In this document: positions 46,461 to 58,289 of the stretch, in pieces
Layout: each line of letters begins with the position of its first letter
How positions within the stretch are numbered: position 1 is the first letter of the stretch
Source of the DNA: Acorus gramineus
Taxonomy: Eukaryota; Streptophyta; Magnoliopsida; Acorales; Acoraceae
Reading direction: 5' to 3'
Assembly (NCBI GenBank): GCA_030737835.1
Contig: CM060847.1
Coordinates: 682,001-746,000 of the forward strand
DNA: 64,000 bases
Notes under the pieces: generated by a model
Seen by the model: the letters and a program-made list of their open reading frames with translations, nothing else
Told to the model about the DNA's origin: nothing
Databases searched by the model: none
Position numbers and translations under genes: made by a program

Positions 46461-47265
46461 TACATTTTATAAGGCAAACAAAACTTTATGAGAGAAGGTT
46501 TGAAGACCATACAACAACAGAAAGGCTTTTTATGTTCTATGGTTTGAGGTGTTGGAAATGGTGTTGGTGCAGCTTGGCTTTGCTTGCTGTACTGAAAAAA
46601 AAAAAGTGGTCACAGATTTGATTCTCCATTGTGAGGTATATATGATTATACCACCTTGCATGTATCATACATGCTGTGAAAGAAGCACATCATTATCATT
46701 ATTATTATTATTATTATTTAATAAAAAGAGTGAGCTCTGTTTACTTACCCACTGTTTGGTATACAAAAAATAATTAAACAGAGAAAAAAAGAGAATTACA
46801 AGATTTTATGTGGTTGGTATTCTTTATTCATTTTGGACACATTTTTGTCTTTTGTGTTTGCCATGAATAAACATGAATAAATTGTACCATCCTGGGTTTT
46901 TACCAACTTATTTATTCATTTGTCTACGTTCTTATTATTAACACAAATGGGGGATTAATCGACATCCATATATTAGGTGTTACCATGTCATGTCAAAGAA
47001 GAGTACATAAATAAAATCAGGTAGCAATAATTTACCTTTTTTTCAAAATAAATGTCATGTGAGAGAATCTTATCAATAATAGAAGCTAAAAAAATATAAA
47101 GGACATGCTCAAACAAAGAATATTGGGTGCAATTCAGTAGATAAAAAGGGACAAAAGAAAAGAAAAAGTTGGACCATAAGAAGAAAAATGTATATTAAAG
47201 TGAGTCCTTTGAGAAGAATGACTTGTTGTATATATTGTGGAGTCTGATAATGTGCAAAGAGAATT
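46461..47265. other. 5' flank of the PAZ-less Argonaute gene
   Basis: AT-rich, with an ATT/TTA repeat tract at about 46,690-46,721. It should contain the promoter and leader of the minus-strand gene; I cannot pick a convincing TATA box. Confidence 0.5.
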
Positions 47266-47587
47266 GTTAGCGCTACGTAGGGTTAGACGGGGGTCTGAGG
47301 GCAGCACCCCTAAAAATTTTTTTTTTTAGGTGTCTTTCGTGTATTAATTTTTTTGTCCTTGATGAGATATCAGTATAAAAAAGCATCTTATATTTTTCAT
47401 TAGACTCTAGAGGTTTTTATCTTCGGTGTGACCATTGTAAAAACTTCTCATTGATAGTGGATTGATCTCTGGTGTGCTCCGTGGACGTAAGCAAGATTTG
47501 CCGAACCACGTAAATTTTTGTGTCTTTGCTTTGATTTGTTTATTTATTTTTTTTATTGATTACATCTGAAGATCCGAAATCATAACA
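47266..47587 (+). mobile_element. LTR remnant, Ty1/copia-like (solo or truncated)
   Basis: Contains motifs usual in plant copia LTRs of the Tnt1/Tork type: a GTCTGAGGGCAGCACCCC stretch, a TATAAAAAAG box, then the R/U5-like CTCCGTGGACGTAAGCA followed by GCCGAACCACGTAAATTTT, ending in CATAACA. No primer-binding site, gag/pol or second LTR is visible, and I find no matching 5-bp target duplication. 47,590-48,420 is AT-rich with no gene. Confidence 0.6.
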
Positions 47588-47589
47588 TG

Positions 47590-50022
47590 ACTCAAAGGAA
47601 AATCGATCCACTGATTTTGCCAGATGGTTTATTATACAACATAAAACAATTATTTCAAAAAAAAAAAAAAAAAAACTTAGGATAACAAGTATGTGTAAAT
47701 GGTATATATATCTAATCTATATATTACACTTTATAAAACTGAAATATGAAAATTCAGATTGTATGATGTATAAACATAGTTTTATGATATACAGTATAAA
47801 AATAGCGTATAATACTGTGGCTGGGCAATATTGTTACATTGAAAGGAATTTGTTTATCTATCATTTCTTAAACTTTTTAAGTGATTGTCTGTTTATTTCA
47901 ATTAGCTTGTTTAGGCAATAAGGAATATCTGACAATCACATGATTCAGACCCACTTTATTGTCCTTTTTTATATAAAAGTTTTAATAAATGGCCACACTT
48001 GGTTAAAACGACAAGACAGAATTTATAGCAATTAAAACTTTTTTATTTCATTTTATTTTATTGGCTTTTAAGGAAGGGAAATCAGTGCAAAGGTCAAAGG
48101 ACAAAAACATTTTTTTTTGGGTGTGCACACCTTCAAAACTTATCATGTCAAATGCCTTGTAAAAACTATGATACTATTTTTTTAAAAAAAAAGGGAGAAA
48201 TTAATTGGAGGTCTTTCAAGTCTTCCGTTTATTATTTTATAGTCTCTGATACTTTTTAAATATTTATTTTAGAAAACAATTTAAAATAACCATTCCTCAG
48301 GTATTTCAAATTTATACAAAAAAAAATTGGATTTTAAAATTAAGGTGGTTTTATAATATAAAAAAAAATGAAATGTGTGAGTTGGATGCAATCATAAATA
48401 TCCAGTTCCAATTACAAATTACAACTTACAAACCCAGTTCAATTTCACTACATACACTGTAACACTGTGCACACATCACAAAGCTGCAAATATAAAGTTA
48501 TAAACAATTTTGAATATATAAAAAAGTACTGCAAAAAATATGTGCAAAACTTTATCCCTCTTCTTATTTTGATAATCATTTGCCTTCCATCCCTTCTAAC
48601 GAGGTAAGAATCTGAGCTGATTATTTTGAGAATAATTTGCAAAACCATGTAAGAGTCTGAGCTGCCAAAGGAAAATTTGGGGGTGGCATACAGGAAGGCT
48701 GATGTAGCACAAAAGTACAAATACCACTCTGTAAAACGCTTATTTTCTTTTTGCTAACTCATCCTTCATTTAATAAAATAAAGAACATCTAAACACAAAA
48801 ATAGGAAGACGAGTCTCTTTTTCGACACGAATGTCACGTTATGTACTTCTCAACTTTTATTCTTTTCTTTTCTAACCTCTTTTTTTTTAGTTGTGTATAC
48901 ATACACTGTATACATATGTATGTATACACACGCATACACAACAAAAAATACACACCAAAAAAGAACCAAGACATTATCCACATAAACATTCAAGGATGCT
49001 AGGCATTATTATTTATTGCATCAAAGGATTTATTAAACCTTTTTACATACCTTGACCGGACATGTTAATTTTACAATCTTCCACTTCAAATTACAAAAAT
49101 TAAACATTTTACAATAGACATTTTTCTGGGTCACAACAATACTGTAGAAGCAGACCATACCGTCCAATTCATGGCAGACAAGCTCCACAATACATTACAT
49201 GACACTGTCACACTATGAGAGCCCATCATGACATCATCTAGTACACACGTTTTACATGCCAAAGGAGACAATGAAATGTTAAAGAGAATAAAATTAACAA
49301 AACCCCAACATTCACGAGCCTTCCAAGTTCCAAACACAATATCTATTATAGATGAATATTGAGGAGCCTTTCAAAGTCCCAAATTTAAATCTCATTGAAT
49401 CTTTTCAAATTCACAAATCATTCCAAAGCTTCTTGCCGTGGAAATTTTGCTCCTATTGTTATTGACTCCTTATTATCCAATAAGGATGTCAAATTACTCA
49501 ATGATTTTATTAATCATTCAAAACAACCAAGAAAATCTTGATTACCAGTGCGTTCGATCTCTATCCACTTATCCCAACAAATTCAAGATCCATGCAAGTA
49601 AACAAGAAGTCACTTTCTTCAAGAAGAGTAACACAAAATTAAAAACATGTTTTACAGATGATTTCACCAAAACAGAAATAATTTAAGCTGAACTCCCAAG
49701 AAGTTCAATCCACCATAAAAACAGAAAACAGTCCCCATGTACATACTACATAAAACACTCCCCCATAACTTAGATTCAAGCTCATCACGAAAACAAACAT
49801 AACTAAATAGTTCCAGCACAAAAAATGAGCTTCAAAACCCTACCTACCTACCACCAGGGACCTTACTTACATGAAACCCTAAAAAAAGAGAGTACCAGAA
49901 ACCAACCATAACATACTCCTCCAGAGGTGGGGCATGTTATAAAAACAACAATACCACCAAAGCCCAAAAAAAAAAGCGTGCCCAAAACAAAACACGAGAC
50001 TTTCAAAACAACTCCCCCAGCC
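47590..50022. other. Intergenic DNA downstream of AGO4
   Basis: No splice-supported coding sequence. An alternating purine-pyrimidine tract rich in tgtata/tacata lies at about 48,895-48,945 and can fold on itself. The last few hundred bases before 50,023 should include the AGO4 3' UTR. Confidence 0.6.
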
Positions 50023-53000
50023 CTAGCAAAAGAACATGGAGCTGCTTACCTTCTCATGCAGACGAGGCAGCTCGGGGACCGGTACGTTGCCAGCAGAGGT
50101 GACTCCTCCATGACCCGAGGAAGTCTCCGACAGGTCATCAAACTTCATAAATTGCCCCATCTGGCTTGCCGCCAAATGAGCATAGCAGACTGGTGCAACT
50201 GAAGCAAAGAAATCCATCAAAAGTTGGTGGAAAGATTTGTGATATATAAAAAAAAAAACAAAAACAAAATTTTATAGAGGTATCCAGAACATGATAGCAA
50301 TTGCTGTCAAGAAGAAGAATCATGATATGAGACTCACCGACAGAAATAGCTGTTGTGCTTCTTTGGTAGCTGTTTGACATAAAAAGAAAAGTATTAGGAG
50401 TTATTTTAGTTCAGAATATGATTGGAGAAAAAAAGAGCATAATAGGAATTAAAAAAAAGAATTTAGTTTACTTACACATATGAGAGAGAATGGACAAGCT
50501 CCTGGAGGTCATCAGCTCCGAATCCGATCTCATCAAGCAAAACATGGTAATGTGTTGGCCTAGTTGTTCCCTGTTTAAAAGGTGTATCAGGAATTAAAGT
50601 GGACAATCGATATGCTTGTCTCAAAAAATTTCTGGGTAGTAACGTATAAAAAGGTCAAGAACAGCTTACAATCATCCCAGCATGAGCACACATGTAAAAG
50701 TCATAGTTCCGCGGGTGACAGACCTTGTTATCAACAACAGTACCTGCATGGAGATCATAAAACTCCAGAACCAGATAAAATAATGGAGACCTTAAACAAC
50801 TAAATAAAAAGGAAGGTTCAGTAAGAGTTTAAAATGAGATGCACCTGGGGGGACATTATCAGGGGAGTTTGTCTGGAAAAATTTGGTGTGGTGATTTTTC
50901 TGGGCTATGATCACAGTAAACTTTGGACACCATGTCTCATCCAGGAACTTACAAGCCTGCAAGAAGGTTCAATCAAGCTTACAAATACTTACTTTAACTA
51001 CAACAAATGATTAAGGATGGAAACAAGTCTTACCTCAATAATCTGATCAAGTTCAATGTTCAAAACTTGATTAAACTGTGATTCACTAACTCCATCCCTA
51101 TACATCAAAGAATGAAAAGTATAACAACAGAGAGAATAAAATCTTCACATTATTAGGAAGGGCAGGTATTTTATATGGCAGGATGAACAACTTGTGTTAG
51201 TCCCCCAACTCCTAACACATTCAGACAGAATATGAGCACCTCGACGGTCAGCCTAAAAAAGGCATTTCTACATGATGCATGATTAAAAAAAATCCATGGA
51301 GAAATATTATGCCACAGAAATATCACATAAACAGTCATCAATGACAAATGATAACTAACAAGTAAGGATGTATTTTGACCTATACATATTCACTGCTAAA
51401 CATGCATCAAGTTCAACCCAGCAGGATCAGCACCAGAATCATGCTACAGCAAACATAAAAGTTACACCTTCATGCATCTAAAATGAAAGGACCTAAATAT
51501 CATGTAAAATCAACTGAATTGGGTATAGAGTGCACAATAATATAGGAAAATAATCACCTGAAAATAACAATCTGGTCAGGCTTCCTTTTCTGGGAACTTA
51601 CATAGAAGTCCACCAACAGCTCCCTGAAATAAAATTTTAAGAATCTGTTCAGCAAAACAAAAAATGGCACACACTACAAACATAAAAAAAGTATTGAGAT
51701 CTTGAGAGTCAAAAATCACTACAGAAATGATGGTTATTGAGTATACAAGACCTAATAATGCCATCATCATCCTTATCAGATACTGGCTTGAAAAGGGAAT
51801 CGATCATTTCCACCTTAGGCGACTGTGTCCGAACTGATGCTCGATATTTAGATATCAGTGGCCACTGTCGAGAACTAACTACCTATAAATTAACAGAAGG
51901 ACAAACATTCCAAAACAAGGGAATTAAACAAAAATTATACAATTTCACAAAAATTTACAACAGAATTTTAGCAAAGGAAAGAACAAAATATATAGGAAGC
52001 ACATTACCGCAGCAATGGAAGGAATATCTGATTGCCCAGGTGAACCATGAGAAACATCCATACCAAGGATAATGGTAGGTGCCTTTGAGACCACCCCGAG
52101 GTTATGTGACTGCTCAATTGATAATAATGAATTCATACCACCAAGCTGTGGGAAAAGTGAGACAAGATCAGAGACACTAATTGCCTTGGGAAAAAGCATG
52201 AACAATTGATATATGATATACTGACAAACATGGGCAAACCTTGGCATTGATTTTCAAAAGAACATTAGTCAAATACTGATCATTGACTTTCATCGGGGCA
52301 ATGCATTGTGTCACAATACCAAATTCCGCCAAATTCTTCTTCTTCCATGGACCTTGTAAAAAAAGTCAAAATGCATGTCAGATTTTTATTCTTATAAATG
52401 ACACTGAACAATAGAATGGATAACAGACCATATATGTCACAGTTTTTCCTCTCCGGTAGAAGGCAGAGAAGAAAAGTTGGTGCTCCAGGAAGCTTGGTCT
52501 TTATTTGCTCGAACATATCATCCACCCTAGCAACAGGAGGAGCACGTCGCATTTGAGGACTTTCTTCAAAGATTTCCCCAAATGGTTGTTCGATATTCTG
52601 CAAAATGAACACAGAAGCTCAGCCTGACAGAACAAGAAAAAAAACTGCATAAAAGATGTGGATAAGAAACCTACAATGCCTTTCATTTGACCACATCTGA
52701 TCAAATCAGACACTAATTGCCTCGCATTGCAGCGCGCTGAAAAATTTACCACTGCCCACTTACTGACAGTCATCGGCTGAATCAGCTTCTTATTATTAAA
52801 ATTCCACCGCCCATTCCGGGCAAAAAAGTCTTCACCATTGCCAGCTTTTAACTACATCAGGAAGAACATAAGCACATGCGTTAAACAAAAAAATAATGCA
52901 ATCAAGCACTAATAGAAAGCGAGGAGGTATTCATCAAAAATTAAACAAATCAGCATTCAAAAATATTAAATACTGATCGATTCACACAAAAAAAATAAAG

Positions 53001-55524
53001 CATTAAAAAAAACTCAACATGAATTAAAAAATTTACCCTAGGAGCTTGTAAGACCCGTCCTTCGACCTGTGTAAAATTTGGATTTATGCTGATGCCACAA
53101 GCACGTAACATAGGTTCAGCATCATAATTGCTTTTCTTCAAAGCCTGCCATATTATCAGTATGAACATTAAGTACACAATTCAAACGTAAAATTGAAATG
53201 CACTTGACAAGGAAACTTACTCTGTTCAGTACATCCATTCTTTCTTGTGGTTTCTGCCTCGACTTCTCTACCAGTGATGCCCTTTGTAGAGTAGATAGAG
53301 ACTTAGTATATCGTTGAAGCGAAACCAGTGTGCAAAACTAAAACAGAACACAGAAATATTGTCAGTGCACCACATAGGGAGAATCTACATATCACAATAA
53401 ACAGATAAGTGGCCACAGTAGCCACTGGCCAGCTCACCTCCAACGGAATGTAAGTTGGACGCTTTGGTCGTCCAACATTAATGCAAGGAAAATCAGCAGA
53501 ATAACGCAATTCCACTTTTTTCAAATTGACAAAATAATCATATACTGTGACCTCTTCTGCATCACAGTCCCCATCAGTCCCAGTTCTCTGCTTCAGAGTA
53601 AAACTGCAACAAGAAAAAAACGAAGTTAAAAATGGCACGAGGACAACAATGCATACAGAAAAGATTCAAAATGACACTGACAAGCATCTCTAAAAAGTCT
53701 TGCGTGCAACAAATAACATAAAAAAAAAAGGCTCAAGTGCTGTAGAACAATCCACTGTAATAATACTATGTTGGACATATAGAAAAAGATGGTTCAAAAC
53801 AATACATCTCATTAACAGATTGTTAATCAAATTAACACAACTCGAGGTAATCTGAGAAAAGAACTTCTTCAAAATATATAAGGTGACACTAACCACTGTT
53901 GTTTACAGGGAAGTTCGCTTAGCCCTGTAATTTTGCACTCCATGTTATTGGGCATAGTTTTAACTCTGAGGTTTTTCAGCATGCGCTTTGCCTGTTGACA
54001 ACAAACTACTGAAACTTAGTATCCTTCCCATCACAATGCTGAATTTCAGAAAATATAAGAACTTGCCTTAGCCCAGTCCACATCATATGGCGACCTCACA
54101 TTCTGATTTGCAAGGAGAAAATCTACAACAGGTCCTGGTTTAACAATCATGGTGGTAGACACATCTGTGTGCGACAGAAACATTACAAAGTCAATGCAAA
54201 TTTCACATAATCAATAAGGTTGGTAGTAAGAGAATATTTATGAGCGCAAAAAACTGTTAGGAAAATTGAAGGGCACTCTAAATATTACTTACAGACAAAA
54301 CATGGACAAAATAACAAGTATTAGGTTACTCTACAATGATATATATGAAAAAACAAAGAGGTGAAACTAAGCAATGCATAAACATAGAAAGAAAACTACC
54401 AATATTCAAAGAGAGCCCATTTTGAGCAGTTCGAAAACTTGAGTGGAAACCCCTACACCCTGTCACACCTCCTCCAAGATCGGTGAAATTAGTTGGATCA
54501 TTGTGAAAAAAAGATTGTCGCACAAGTAAGCATCCCCTGGAACAAACGTTAAACCCAAACAATGCTTGAGCAATAAGGATTGAAATAAATAAAAAGACGA
54601 AAGCTTGCATGAGAGATAGCGAATGCACAGGGAAAACACTTACTGCTTTGCTGCATGCTGCCTCAGGATGATGTCCAGCACCCGGAGAGCTTCCTGAGAA
54701 TTTTCAGATTCACGCCCCCTTAAAGCATCACCAATTGCTTGCATGGGTATCTGGGCAGCATAGATAATTTCAACTTTGAACTTCTTCGACAGAGGAGGTC
54801 GTTTCATCCTCTTCCTATCACCTTCACCTGGAGAGTCATTTCCACCAGGACTCCCATTCCCATTTGTAGCAACCCTAAATGAGGAATGATTTTCAGCAGA
54901 TGTGCAACAAGTTTAAATTATTAAATAGATAAAACAAGGAGACAAGTCTCTAGTAAACCTGTCAGAGGAGATTTCATCTAGCACAACCAAAAATTCATTG
55001 TTCTTTTGGGGAAGTGCCCCAATTGTAAACAGGCTTTTTTCCCCGTCGTACGCAAAATCTTTGCCCCCCAATTCTGATGAATATGCCTGTTGTAGCTTGT
55101 CAATAACCCTTCGTCCAATACCCTTACCATCAACAGGGCGATCATCTTCATATTTCAAAGCAACCTGTTTAGAACATTCAAAAAATTATAAGAGATGCAA
55201 TCATTTCAACCACAGAAGCCTCCAGAACCACAGGAAGATATAGGTGAAGAATAAAGAGAGAAGGTAACTTACACTATAATGGAAGAAGTGACCACTGGTA
55301 TTGTTCACTTTCACTCCAAAATGGTTGGTGTAAAGAGGGATTGGTTGGCCTTTCTTTCCAAGACCAGTTCTTGCCATTGGTAGCCTCTTGGGTATTGTAG
55401 GCTTTTTAGGTGCTTCCACCTTTTTCCCTTCAGCTTTGATGGGAACAACATTAGGGGGCAGCGGAGGAGGTGGCGGTAAAGCCAACCCAGAATTTTCTCC
55501 TCCTACATCTTCGGAAGGCTCCAT
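50023..55524 (-). CDS. AGO4: Argonaute 4
   Basis: AGO4 loads 24-nt siRNAs and guides RNA-directed DNA methylation in the nucleus. Exons: 55524-55273, 55164-54959, 54874-54644, 54536-54400, 54164-54067, 53991-53894, 53603-53438, 53337-53221, 53144-53037, 52851-52675, 52597-52429, 52352-52240, 52145-52008, 51882-51752, 51623-51558, 51097-51034, 50956-50845, 50743-50670, 50570-50476, 50369-50338, 50198-50023; 2760 nt, 919 aa (Arabidopsis AGO4 is 924). Order: Pro-rich start, N domain, L1, PAZ (within about 309-435, [18 protein letters not shown]), L2, MID, PIWI. Catalytic residues: D654 ([11 protein letters not shown]), E695 (KVEMID), D737 (IFRDGVSES), H869 (CYAHLAA). It ends SSSMFFC, usual for AGO4. 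MID has Tyr586, Lys590, Gln602 and Lys624. The fifth intron uses a GC donor (AAG|GCAAGT); the others are GT-AG. The AGO4 clade includes AGO6, 8, 9 and 16, but length and C-terminus fit AGO4 best. A paralog lies 3.6 kb downstream on the same strand. Confidence 0.96.
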
Positions 55525-57300
55525 GAGTCAAAGATTACTCAAAGGCGTCACTGAACAGAACAACAACAAAAAAATGAACATAAAAATCAGTATGCTTGAA
55601 CAACAATATCTCTTCACTCTTGCACAAAAACAAAGAATTAAATTAAACAGGCAACATTGATGATAGCAATTTCAAGCAAAAAATGGAATAGATTTAGGAA
55701 AATCAACCATTGAACAAAAATACACGTTAAAGGATATACCAGAAAGCAAAATGAAAACAAAATTACACATTACCTGCATTACCAATAATTGATTAAAATG
55801 CAATATAATTACACTAATTAAAAAACATAATTTAAAGTATCACTATTGGTCAACCATCAACATAAAAAATAAAAATAACCAGGTGTAACAAAGTCCACAA
55901 TTCTAAAGCTTAAACAGACGCAAATACTCAGATAAAATACAACATCCAACAAATGCAGAGTATCATGAGAAGTTCAAGTGCATGTCTCCATAAAAGATAT
56001 ACACCAGCTACATATTCTAAATGACAAAATCAGCTACAAATTAGAAGAAATCAACATGGAAAGGTACAATAACAAACAAGATGCAAAATGTAGCTTGAAG
56101 CCCCTTAAAACCTCTACATAAGACTTAACACACAGTTAAACAAACTTCGGCCACCGAAGAATAGACATGCAATAAGATTAGATAATCAACAATGTTTTAC
56201 ATATATCCGCATTTACAACTAATGGCAATGATAGTACCCAAATTTTAACATAAGTATTATTGTTAAACAAGAATCATAAAAATATTAAACATATCACTTG
56301 AACGAACATATTAACTGCAAAGATCTAAAAAAAAATATTATACAATGAAAAAAATGCAAATAAAAATCAAATGCTGCTTTTTTTTCAAAAAGATATGTAA
56401 TAAGTCAAGTAAAATATTTAAAAAAAGAAGGCCTTGAAACAGAAACAAAAAAGATAAAAGCAATTACCCAAAAAGAAGACAAAAAATATCAAACCATATA
56501 AAATAATAGAACACCTGGAAGAGTAAAAATAAACCCTACAAATAGAAAAAGAGCAAAAACAAAAATTAAAAAAAAAAAACTACTGCGCATAAAAATTGTT
56601 TCAAACAAATATTTTATTGTAGAACCAAAGAATATAGTGCACTAACAAAAAGCAGACAAAATGTCCCAACATCATCAGAAGAATAAAAACATACATTACA
56701 GCGAATCCAAAAAGGCCCTATAATAAACTAGTAAAGCAGAACCAGAGAAAACCCAGAAAGAGTTGAAACAAGGCCTCAAAAAGACATAAAACCCTAAAAA
56801 AGAGTGTTTATCGCACCGCAGTAACAAAAGACACGACAAATATTATGAAAACCAAGAAATATCCAAAATGTATATCTTCAAAAACCTTAAAAACAAAGCA
56901 AAAACTACCAGAAACCAAAAAAGAGAACAAAATACGGAAGAAAACCAAAACCTGAAGACGACTTCATCAAACAAAAACCCTAACAACTCAAAACAAGCAC
57001 AGCAAAACCCTAGATTTAAAAAGAGTCCGAAAAAAAAGGCACTTCGACAGTGAATACCTAACAAACAAAGACCAAGACGAGAACCAACGAAGAGGAAAAC
57101 CAAAACCAGGAGGCAGTCTCATCAAACAAAAACCCTAAAAACTCAAAAAACATAATCGCTGCAAAACCCTAGATTTGGAGAGGTTAAAAAAAACGCACCT
57201 CAACAGGCAAAGCCTCTCTTTTCGAAACCCAGAAAAACAAAACCAAAACCCACAAAAGTCTCTCTCACTTCACAACAACTTCGGTTTCATCTCTTTTAAG
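55525..57300 (-). other. AGO4 leader and probable 5' UTR intron
   Basis: 1.8 kb of A-rich (plus) sequence with no coding exon, followed upstream by AAACCCTA-rich sequence and a CT-rich stretch near 57,300. Plant AGO4 genes commonly carry an intron in the 5' UTR, and several donor- and acceptor-like sites exist here. The exact leader cannot be drawn. Confidence 0.45.
56935..57190. repeat. Imperfect tandem repeat, period about 154 bp, with telobox motifs
   Basis: tcatcaaacaaaaaccctaa occurs at about 56,966 and 57,120. Both copies are preceded by gaaaaccaaaacc and followed by gcaaaaccctagattt, then a run of A and a gcac.tc.aca motif. AAACCCTA is the plant telobox, frequent in promoters and leaders of genes active in dividing cells. 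The repeat lies in the presumed AGO4 5' UTR or promoter. Confidence 0.7.
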
Positions 57301-57680
57301 TATGGGCTCTCTCTCTCACGACGCACGTACGATCGTGCCACGTCATCGCCCCACTCTCACGTGTCCCTCGTCTCCCCCTCCTCACGATTCCGCATTTACA
57401 ACATTGCCCTCTGATCTTAACCGTCTAAAGTGCGGTAAGCACGGATGGACGGTGGATGTGAAGGGTAAGTGGAGGAAAGGTCACGTGGAAATTCGGGTTT
57501 TGAATCACGCGCTCTTTGGTTGCCCGATTTGTTGGGAGAATCGATTAGGGGCATTCGGGGGTATTCTTGGAATACAAATTGTGAGGTCATTTGGTATCGA
57601 ATGTGGTGGGGATATTTTCGGAATGACGACCAACTTTTTTGTGTTTACTGTACTCACCAAATTAATTGTGATGAAATAAA
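57300..57680. promoter_or_regulatory. GC-rich promoter-like island upstream of AGO4
   Basis: CT-rich sequence at 57,307-57,317, then cacgtac, ccacgtcatc and cacgtgtcc (ACGT-core elements), in a stretch clearly richer in GC than its surroundings. It lies 1.8-2.1 kb upstream of the AGO4 start codon, consistent with a promoter ahead of a leader intron. A small open frame here has no protein character. Confidence 0.4.
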
Positions 57681-57689
57681 GGGTTATTT

Positions 57690-58285
57690 TGTTTTCATCC
57701 TTTTAAAATAAGTCAATCATTAAAAACTCCTTTTAAAAATATAATATTATTATAAACTCTATTTAAATGTTAATTGGATTTGTAAAAAATTTAAATAAGT
57801 TATTTTTTAACCGAATAAGTTATTAAAATATAAATTGACAATAAATTCTTACACTAAAAAATATCCTAACTTGATAGAAAAAAAAACCCTTCCATTGATC
57901 TAAACCCTTTTCCATCAAAAAAAATTTGGGAGTACTAATTTCTTTTTGTTTTGTTGACTGTTGGGTTTTACAAATCCAGTTAACATTTAAAGAGGATTTA
58001 TAATTATATTGTGTTTTATAGTATTTTTTTAATAATTTCCCTGTTTTATGAGGGATAGAAACTAAATAACATTTTTTTTCTATCAAGTTAGGATTTTTTA
58101 GTAATGGAATTATTGTCAATCCATCATTTAATAATATATTCAGTAAAAAATAATTCATTTGAGTTTTTTACAAATCCAATTAACATTTAAAAGGGGTTTA
58201 TAATAATATTGTGTTTTAAAAAGAATTTTTAATAATTTGAATGTTTTAAAAGGGCGTGAAAATTAAATAACTCTTTCTATATGTG
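57690..58285. mobile_element. Foldback element with arms of about 110 bp
   Basis: 57,690-57,800 and the reverse complement of 58,166-58,280 match with few differences (shared blocks include ttattataaact/c and aaatgttaattggatttgtaaaaaa). A further partial copy of the right arm lies inside at 57,975-58,075, and a tcaagttagga motif is inverted around the centre. It is non-coding. Confidence 0.7.
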
Positions 58286-58289
58286 CTGG

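Noticed and set aside
57302..57711. Open frames of 80-125 aa upstream of AGO4
   Set aside because: They lie in a GC-rich promoter-like island and show no family similarity.
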